A DNA stretch of 64,000 nt from Paludibaculum fermentans. Lineage in GTDB: Bacteria > Acidobacteriota > Terriglobia > Bryobacterales > Bryobacteraceae. Both the position numbers and the translations under genes were made by a program. Below the pieces are notes generated by a model that was given only the letters and a program-made list of their open reading frames with translations, was not told the DNA's origin and did no database searches. Shown here one piece after another: positions 55,101-64,000 of the stretch (position 1 is its first letter; every line of letters begins with the position of its first letter). The DNA lies in assembly GCF_015277775.1 (NCBI RefSeq), contig NZ_CP063849.1, positions 6,587,501-6,651,500 on the forward strand. Direction: 5' to 3'.

Positions 55101-56060
55101 CTATGCGCTGCCGATGAACATACCAGCCAGGAACACCAGCACTCCGCCCAGGACCACCTGCAGCGTCGCCGAAACGACGGGCGTGTCCATGTAGCGATGC
55201 CGCACCCAACTGATCACCGCCAGCTCCACCGCCACCACGGCCACAGCCGAGGTCATCGCGAGGTGGAAGTTCGGGATCAGGAAGGGCAGCGTATGGCCGA
55301 TTCCGCCCGCTGTCGTCATCAGGCCGCAGACCAGGCCTCGAATCCAGGGATGGCCGCGCCCCGTCAACGAACCGTCGTCCGAAAGGGCCTCCGCAAAGCC
55401 CATGGAGATGCCTGCACCTACCGACGCGGCCAGCCCGACCAGAAACGCATTCCAACTGCTGTGCGTGGAATAGGCGGCCGCGAATAGAGGCGCCAGCGTC
55501 GAAACGGAGCCGTCCATCAACCCGGCCAGGCCCGGCTGCACGATCTGCAGTACGAACAACCGGCGGTGCGCGGCATCTTCCTTCTCGCGCTCACCGTGGG
55601 AGAGATGCTCCTCTTCCAACGATTCTGCCGCGGCGGAGTGCTTGCGCTCCTCCTCGGCCAGATCGCCCAGCAACTTGCGGATGGAGGCATCGGAGACCTG
55701 CTGCGCTGCTTTTTCGTAGAAGCGCCGGGTCTCCAGTTCCATGATCTCCGCCTGTTTGCGCACCACGTTGATACCCAGTGGGCGCACCAGCCATACGGGC
55801 CGGCGCTGCACAAACCCCTTCACATCGGTGCGCCGGATGAGTGGAATGTGCTCTCCGAACTTGTGCTGGAAAAGTTCAATCAGGCGCGCACGATGGTTGG
55901 ATTCCTCGCCGCGGATCCCATCGAAGATCGCTGCCGTAGCCGGGTAGGTGTCTCGCAGGCCGTCCGAGAAATCGGCGTAAATGCGGCCGTCTTCCTCTTC
56001 CAGAGCGATCGCCAGGGCGAGGATCTCGCGCTCGTGCAGATCCTTGAAATTGCGGGCCAT
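55101..56060 (-). CDS. mbfA: Membrane-bound ferritin (erythrin-vacuolar iron transport fusion)
   Basis: A 319-residue fusion from the ATG at 56060. The N-terminal ferritin-like/erythrin domain (about residues 1-150) has Glu/His ligands in EREILALAIALEEEDGRIYA, IRGEESNHRARLIELF, AEIMELETRRFYEKAA and DLAEEERKHSAAAESLEEEH. The C-terminal VIT1/CCC1-like membrane domain (about 165-319) has five TMs and the PGLAGLMDGSVSTLAPLFAA signature. MbfA in Agrobacterium and Bradyrhizobium exports iron and protects against iron/peroxide stress; that role is assumed by similarity. It follows the thiamine-binding gene by 1 bp. Confidence 0.92.
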   Translation of the reverse strand: MARNFKDLHEREILALAIALEEEDGRIYADFSDGLRDTYPATAAIFDGIRGEESNHRARLIELFQHKFGEHIPLIRRTDVKGFVQRRPVWLVRPLGINVVRKQAEIMELETRRFYEKAAQQVSDASIRKLLGDLAEEERKHSAAAESLEEEHLSHGEREKEDAAHRRLFVLQIVQPGLAGLMDGSVSTLAPLFAAAYSTHSSWNAFLVGLAASVGAGISMGFAEALSDDGSLTGRGHPWIRGLVCGLMTTAGGIGHTLPFLIPNFHLAMTSAVAVVAVELAVISWVRHRYMDTPVVSATLQVVLGGVLVFLAGMFIGSA

Positions 56061-56061
56061 G

Positions 56062-56373
56062 TCAGAGAGTATCCTCCACCAGACGGCGCTCCACTCGCTC
56101 GACCTTATCCTGCATCGTCTGCGCCTTGTCGGTGCGGGTTCCGATGCGGATGTTGGTGGAGATGCGCGGCACACCCATTTCGTGAAGGGCTTCGTGGCAG
56201 CGTTTGATGGCCGCCATCACGTCGTCCCATTCTCCCTCCACATTCGTGCCATAGGCGTGGAGCATCGTCTTGAGGCCGGACTCCCGCAGGATCCTCTCGC
56301 AGACGGTCACCTCGCGGGACACCGAGGTCCCGACACCCAGGGGAATTACGCAAATGTCGGCAATGGTATGCAT
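56062..56373 (-). CDS. MTH1187/YkoF-like thiamine-binding protein
   Basis: A 103-residue member of the MTH1187 (DUF77) family: IADICVIPLGVGTSVSREVT at the start, LKTMLHAYGTNVEGEWDDVM centrally, then GVPRISTNIRIGTRTDK. It is the usual length for a single ferredoxin-like domain that assembles as a tetramer. Relatives bind thiamine or its precursor, but the physiological role is uncertain. It lies 45 bp after atpC and 1 bp before mbfA, so it probably shares their transcript. The first bases of its ATG sit in the arm of a 10-bp inverted repeat. Confidence 0.85.
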   Translation of the reverse strand: MHTIADICVIPLGVGTSVSREVTVCERILRESGLKTMLHAYGTNVEGEWDDVMAAIKRCHEALHEMGVPRISTNIRIGTRTDKAQTMQDKVERVERRLVEDTL

Positions 56374-56396
56374 GGCGGTAGGCTCGCTACCGCCAT
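56372..56396 (-). promoter_or_regulatory. Hairpin covering the start codon of the thiamine-binding gene
   Basis: A perfect 10-bp inverted repeat ATGGCGGTAG / CTACCGCCAT with a 5-nt loop lies between atpC and the thiamine-binding gene. The downstream arm includes the A and T of the ATG at 56373. No U tract follows, so it is not an intrinsic terminator. Confidence 0.7.
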
Positions 56397-56418
56397 TGTA
56401 TCGGGGTGGGTGTGCCGG

Positions 56419-56835
56419 CTACCTGCCGGCGGCGATCTTCGCTACGGCCACGCGGGCCTGGGCGCGTTTCAGGGCGTTCAGGGCGCGGGCGACATCCAGA
56501 TCGGCTGTCGGGTGCAGCAGGCGTTCGTTGGCACGCTGCAGGGCGGTTTCGGCGCGCTTGGCGTCGATCTCGCTTGCGTTCTCGGCCTGCGCGGCCAGTA
56601 CTCGGACATGGTCGGGCAGCACTTCCACATAACCGCCGCAGATGGAGATGTACTTCTTCTGCCCGTTCTCCAGCTCAAAGGAGAGCGGCCCGCAGCCCAG
56701 TTCGGAAAGCAGCGGAGCATGCTCGGGGAGAATGCCCAACTCGCCGTCCAGGCCGGGTACGGTCACGCCTTTCACCTGCTCTTTCAACAGCATGCGCTCC
56801 GGCGTCGCAACTTCCAGCGTCAACTGTCCGGACAT
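56419..56835 (-). CDS. atpC: ATP synthase F1 epsilon subunit
   Basis: A 138-residue protein. The N-terminal beta-sandwich (LTLEVATPERMLLKEQVKGV, GLDGELGILPEHAPLLSELG) is followed by a C-terminal two-helix hairpin (ERLLHPTADLDVARALNALK) that can extend to inhibit ATP hydrolysis. Epsilon is part of the central stalk with gamma. It starts 3 bp after the atpD stop. Last subunit gene of the operon. Confidence 0.97.
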   Translation of the reverse strand: MSGQLTLEVATPERMLLKEQVKGVTVPGLDGELGILPEHAPLLSELGCGPLSFELENGQKKYISICGGYVEVLPDHVRVLAAQAENASEIDAKRAETALQRANERLLHPTADLDVARALNALKRAQARVAVAKIAAGR

Positions 56836-56838
56836 GGC

Positions 56839-59170
<2,332 letters not shown>

Positions 59171-59191
59171 GAAAACCTCGCTGGATCGGGC

Positions 59192-60721
<1,530 letters not shown>

Positions 60722-60736
60722 ACTTTCAGTTCCTTG

Positions 60737-61291
60737 TCAGGCCTCACTCGTGAGGCGGCGGCGAAGGCTATCGAGCTGCCCCCTCACCGATCCGTCATAC
60801 ATCGTCGAACCCACGCGAACGGCCAGGCCGCCCACTAGTGTGTCGTCTACTTCATAGCCGCAACGCATCTGCTTGCCCGTCACTTGGGACAGCGCCGCTT
60901 CCAACGCCGTCATCTGCTCCGGAGTCAAGGGAGCCGCCGTGGAAACCCGGGCCCTCAGCAGGCCGAGCGTCTCGTCCAGCAGCGCCTGATAGCGCTCGCG
61001 GATTTCACCCAGCAGGTTCAGCCGCCGGTGACGCGTCACCACAAACAGGAAATTGCGGACAAATCCATGCAGGCCCAGCAGTTCGGCCAACCGGCCAAGG
61101 ACTTTCTGCTTCTGGGCATGAGCCACGGCAGGGGAGAGGAGGATCGTGTGGAGGTCGTGCGAACTCTTCAGGAGGGAATCAAACTGCTCCAGCTGGGTGA
61201 GCGCTTCCTCTGAGGTCGCCCCACTGCCGGGCTGTGAGATGGATTCAAGCAGCGCTTTAGCGTATTGGTTGGCGATCGCGAGCGTCGACAT
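60737..61291 (-). CDS. atpH: ATP synthase F1 delta subunit (OSCP)
   Basis: A 184-residue peripheral-stalk subunit. The N-terminal six-helix part ([19 protein letters not shown]) contacts alpha. The C-terminal part ([20 protein letters not shown]) ends with the family's typical [20 protein letters not shown]. It links the b subunits to the F1 head. 11 bp after atpF. Confidence 0.96.
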   Translation of the reverse strand: MSTLAIANQYAKALLESISQPGSGATSEEALTQLEQFDSLLKSSHDLHTILLSPAVAHAQKQKVLGRLAELLGLHGFVRNFLFVVTRHRRLNLLGEIRERYQALLDETLGLLRARVSTAAPLTPEQMTALEAALSQVTGKQMRCGYEVDDTLVGGLAVRVGSTMYDGSVRGQLDSLRRRLTSEA

Positions 61292-61302
61292 GGTGCTCTT
61301 CC

Positions 61303-61896
61303 CTATCCTCGCAGCTCACTCGAGTCGCCGAGATGCTGCGTAAAGCGGTCCACCAGGACGCCCTGCGTCCCCGCGGTCATGCGCGAACGAATCTTCTGGC
61401 TGGCCAGATCCAGCGCCAGTTTGGCGGCTGTGGCCTTCAGTTGCTGGGTGGCGAATTTGGCCGAGGACGCAATCTCCTGCTCCGCCGTCTGTTCCACCTT
61501 GGCCAGCAATTGTTCCGTCTCTTTTTCCAGCCGGGCCGCCTCGGCTGCCAGTTCCGTGGCCGCCTTCTTGCGAATCGCGTCCACTTCCACCTGGAGCCCC
61601 GAGATGCGCTTGTCCATCTCGTCCGCCTGCACCTTCGCGGCTTCCGCGCGGCGCGAGGCCTGGCTCATCTTGTCGAGAATCTGCTGCTGCTGGCCCTTCA
61701 GGGCAGGTCCGCCAAACTTGATCGCCAGGAACCCGAGACCAGAGGCCAGAATCGCGAAGTTCACCCACTTGGCAGGCAGGGTCGGATCCGAGCCTTCGTG
61801 TGCGGCTGCTTCGTGGCCTTCCTTGGCGGGTTCGGCGTGTTCCTGGGCCCAAACCGTGGTGCCGGCCAACATCAGGAGGAGGGCAATGCGCTTCAT
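61303..61896 (-). CDS. atpF: ATP synthase F0 b subunit with N-terminal signal-like segment
   Basis: A 197-residue peripheral-stalk subunit from the ATG at 61896. It begins with a cleavable-looking signal peptide (MKRIALLLMLAGTTVWAQ). A His/Glu-rich linker follows (EHAEPAKEGHEAAAHEG), then the usual b-subunit TM (WVNFAILASGLGFLAIKF) and a long charged coiled coil ending in the delta-binding C-terminus. Ordinary b subunits are about 155-170 residues with the TM at the N-terminus; here the signal and linker add about 40. 4 bp after the b'-type gene. Confidence 0.92.
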   Translation of the reverse strand: MKRIALLLMLAGTTVWAQEHAEPAKEGHEAAAHEGSDPTLPAKWVNFAILASGLGFLAIKFGGPALKGQQQQILDKMSQASRRAEAAKVQADEMDKRISGLQVEVDAIRKKAATELAAEAARLEKETEQLLAKVEQTAEQEIASSAKFATQQLKATAAKLALDLASQKIRSRMTAGTQGVLVDRFTQHLGDSSELRG

Positions 61897-61900
61897 GGGC

Positions 61901-62350
61901 CTACTGTACCTTTCCGGCAAGAACCAAGCCGGCAATCTCTTCCGCCAGCCGGTCCGACTCGGCGGCCAGGGTGGCTGTGGCCTTGTCGACTTCCAGTGCC
62001 AGCTCCGCTTTCACTGCGGCAACACGCTCGCCTGCCTTGATCCGGGCGGCTTCAACCGCCTTGGCCTGCTGGTCGGCCAGACGTTTCCGTCCGGCTTCCT
62101 GCTCTTTGTAGATCTCGGCACGGGCATCGGCCAGGGAGTTCTCGTAGGTGGCCAACTTCTCGTTCACCAAGGCAAGTGTGGCCTCGCTGGCTTCCACGGC
62201 GCCTTCGGTCTTCTTGCGCCGTTCCTCAAGGACCTTTTCCATCGGCTGGAACAGGACTTTCTTCAGGAACCAATGAAGAAGAATGACGAGTGCGAACGTA
62301 GGCAGGGCTCGGACGATGATCCCTTTAAGGGTTTCGAAAATCTGTTCCAT
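61901..62350 (-). CDS. ATP synthase F0 b-type (b') subunit
   Basis: A 149-residue protein with an N-terminal TM (ALPTFALVILLHWFLKKVLF) followed by a long charged helix (MEKVLEERRKKTEGAVEASE...). It is a second b-type subunit distinct from the following gene, so the peripheral stalk is probably a b/b' heterodimer. It is the first gene in this F1F0 operon. Genes for subunits a (atpB) and c (atpE) are not upstream within the window; the next gene to the right is an unrelated TonB receptor with its own terminator. Confidence 0.9.
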   Translation of the reverse strand: MEQIFETLKGIIVRALPTFALVILLHWFLKKVLFQPMEKVLEERRKKTEGAVEASEATLALVNEKLATYENSLADARAEIYKEQEAGRKRLADQQAKAVEAARIKAGERVAAVKAELALEVDKATATLAAESDRLAEEIAGLVLAGKVQ

Positions 62351-62610
62351 GCTATCGGCGCCTTACCGGAGGATGTCTCGGTAATTCCGGGGGTGTGGAG
62401 GCGGGGGAGTGACTCTTAACCCCAAGCTTGTAGGCTAACACAACAATTTTAGGGGGGTCAAACTCGCAAGCGATTGAAATTGAACCAGTGACATGCCAAT
62501 TCGTAGGATTTGCGGATACGTTCCTCTGAACTGAATCTGAATCAATATGCCATGGATGCTAAGGATATCCAAAGATAGCACTTTGAAGCAGAAAGTCCCG
62601 CTGTCTGGAC
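62351..62610. other. Upstream region of the ATP synthase operon
   Basis: About 260 bp without a gene, between the TonB-receptor terminator and the first ATP synthase gene. It must hold the operon promoter; TTGACC (62460 region, minus strand) is a possible -35 box but no good -10 follows. Confidence 0.3.
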
Positions 62611-62645
62611 AAAAAAGGGCCCCACGCCGCGAACCGGCGTGGGGC
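62611..62645 (-). terminator. Intrinsic terminator of the TonB-dependent receptor gene
   Basis: On the minus strand an 11-bp perfect GC stem (62645-62635 with 62629-62619), loop of 5 nt, is followed by a run of six U (62616-62611). It sits 24 bp after the receptor stop. Confidence 0.92.
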
Positions 62646-62669
62646 GTGAGAGTGTCGCGACGGACTGAA

Positions 62670-64000
62670 CTAGAAGTTCAGCCGCAGTGAGAGTTGGATC
62701 TGACGGCTTGCGCCCAGGCCAACGTCCTTGGTGACGGTGGAGTTGGCGATGCCGAAGGTGCCGCCGGCCGCCGCCGCTGAGAAGGACTGGCCGGGTTGCA
62801 ACTGATTCGCTCCGGTACCCAGCGCATTGTTCAGGCGCGCCGAGGGGCTGGCGAAGTTGGTTTTGTTGAAGAGGTTATACAGTTCGCCGCGGAACTCCAT
62901 GTTCATCCGTTCGGTGAGCCGGAACCGCTTCTGGAGTGTCATGTCGAACTGGGTCAGGCTGGGGCCGTGCAACGCCCAGCGGCCCAGGTTGCCGAACGTG
63001 CCGGGCGTCGGGAAGGCGAAGGCGGCGGGATTCAGGAAGTAGCGGCTGTCGCTGCCGTGCAGGAAGGGATCGACGCCGGCCACGACATCCGGACGCCGGT
63101 TGTTGCGGAAGGCGCCGCCGTAGGGATTGTTGATCACCGGTGTGGTGAGTACCGTGGTCCCGGAAACGATCGGATTGGAGACAATCTGGCCCGTTGAGTT
63201 CACCTGGTAGGCGATGTCGTTGCGGGCGATGGTGAGGTCAATCGGCAGACCGGTGCGAGCGTTCAGGACGCCGCCCAGTTGCCAGCCGCCGGCCAGCAGG
63301 TTCACCAGCTTGCTGGAGTTGGCCAGATACTTCCGGCCGGTGCCGACAGGCAATTCATACAGCGCCGTGGCGTTGACGCTATGGCGGATGTCGAAGGCGT
63401 TGTTGCCGCGATCGGCATTGAAATTAAAGGGGTTCTGGGCTGTTTGGGCTTCGTTGGAGCCGCCGGTGTTGCCCAGCGAGTGGGCGTAGGTCCACTGGCC
63501 GCCGATCGTCAGGCCCTGATTGAAACGGCGCTGAACGGAAGTCTGCAGGGAGTTGTAGTTATCCGTGCCGCCGCTGGTCTTGTAATCGATCTGGCCAAAC
63601 CGGGAGCCGAACTGGAGTTGCGGATTCCCAACCCCTGTCGTCGGGTTCATGGTGAGGCCGACGATACCGTTGGTCCAGGACCGCAGGAAGAGGTTGCGCC
63701 CCTGGCTGCCCACGTAGGCGACGGTCATGACGGTGTTGCCCGGCAGTTGCTGCTGAATGGAAGCGGTGTAGCTGAGGACCTTCTCCGGCAGGGTGTAGTT
63801 CGCCGAGTAAGCGCGGGGGGTGAAGCCGGACAGATTGCTCGGGTTGGTATTGGCGATGATCTGCTGGCTGTTGACGGGGAAGGCGGAACCCGCGGGCGCA
63901 TTGACGGTAATGCGGTCGCTATCAATGGGTTGGACCTGATCTTCGGTCTGGCCCGGGCCGAAGAAGTAGCCGGCGCCGACGCGCAGAACCGTCTTGTTGT
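62670..64000 (-). CDS. Oar-like TonB-dependent receptor, N-terminus outside the window
   Basis: The C-terminal 443 residues of a large outer-membrane beta-barrel. The frame is open to the right edge, so plug and N-terminal carboxypeptidase-regulatory-like domains lie beyond. Barrel features are clear: VLSYTASIQQQLPGNTVMTV, SGGTDNYNSLQTSVQRRFNQ, QWTYAHSLGN, AFDIRHSVNATALYELPVG, GGWQLGGVLNARTGLPIDLT, EFRGELYNLFNKTNFASP and the terminal aromatic strand SRQIQLSLRLNF. These match the Oar-like family that is heavily expanded in Acidobacteriota and probably imports oligosaccharides or peptides. A terminator follows the stop. Confidence 0.92.
   Translation of the reverse strand, partial: NKTVLRVGAGYFFGPGQTEDQVQPIDSDRITVNAPAGSAFPVNSQQIIANTNPSNLSGFTPRAYSANYTLPEKVLSYTASIQQQLPGNTVMTVAYVGSQGRNLFLRSWTNGIVGLTMNPTTGVGNPQLQFGSRFGQIDYKTSGGTDNYNSLQTSVQRRFNQGLTIGGQWTYAHSLGNTGGSNEAQTAQNPFNFNADRGNNAFDIRHSVNATALYELPVGTGRKYLANSSKLVNLLAGGWQLGGVLNARTGLPIDLTIARNDIAYQVNSTGQIVSNPIVSGTTVLTTPVINNPYGGAFRNNRRPDVVAGVDPFLHGSDSRYFLNPAAFAFPTPGTFGNLGRWALHGPSLTQFDMTLQKRFRLTERMNMEFRGELYNLFNKTNFASPSARLNNALGTGANQLQPGQSFSAAAAGGTFGIANSTVTKDVGLGASRQIQLSLRLNF

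Overview
The window looks like a piece of an Acidobacteriota chromosome, most likely Bryobacterales/Solibacter-like. This is an inference from gene content. The pointers are an acidobacterial-type duplicated orphan ABC permease, an Oar-like TonB-dependent receptor, very large secreted RCC1/DUF11 proteins, a PEP-CTERM protein, a membrane-bound ferritin, and an ATP synthase operon with two b-type subunits. The DNA is GC-rich overall and visibly less so in the middle of the polysaccharide locus (about 28-40 kb).

Layout: 0-2.7 kb holds two secreted or surface proteins (a CARDB/FG-GAP protein cut by the left edge, and a PEP-CTERM protein). 2.8-6.0 kb holds two MFS transporters, an FmdB zinc ribbon and rpsT. 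6.3-12.0 kb is a tripartite heavy-metal-type RND efflux operon. 12.0-14.4 kb is the ADOP permease. 14.7-17.1 kb is a two-subunit molybdenum hydroxylase with a Tat signal. 17.1-18.4 kb is a secreted nucleotide pyrophosphatase/phosphodiesterase-like enzyme. 18.6-21.2 kb is a MacA-like adaptor plus a MacB-type permease without an ATPase. 21.2-22.9 kb is an Rrf2 regulator and a DisA-N-like (DACNV-type) sensor protein.

23-44 kb is a Wzx/Wzy-type exopolysaccharide locus. It is transcribed leftward except for one inverted beta-helix gene. It contains an UpxY/RfaH-like antiterminator, a ribbon-helix-helix protein, Wza, a BY-kinase Wzc, a Wzx flippase, two Wzy/ligase proteins, a YdjC deacetylase, two GT4 and one WecG-type glycosyltransferase, a WecA-type initiating transferase with an unusual C-terminal extension, a FecR-domain protein and a TPR-type protein. 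An intact tRNA-Pro(GGG) lies on one side (45.1 kb) and a 45-nt copy of the 3' part of the same tRNA lies on the other (23.0 kb), in the same orientation. That geometry is expected if the locus entered as a tRNA-targeting integrative element. No integrase remains in view.

45.4-55.1 kb holds two tandem paralogous giant secreted proteins built from DUF11, RCC1-type and InlB-type repeat modules and ending in a twin Cys-containing domain I do not recognise. 55.1-56.4 kb holds mbfA and a thiamine-binding MTH1187-family protein. 56.4-62.4 kb is the ATP synthase operon (b', b, delta, alpha, gamma, beta, epsilon; subunits a and c are not here). The right edge cuts an Oar-like TonB-dependent receptor.
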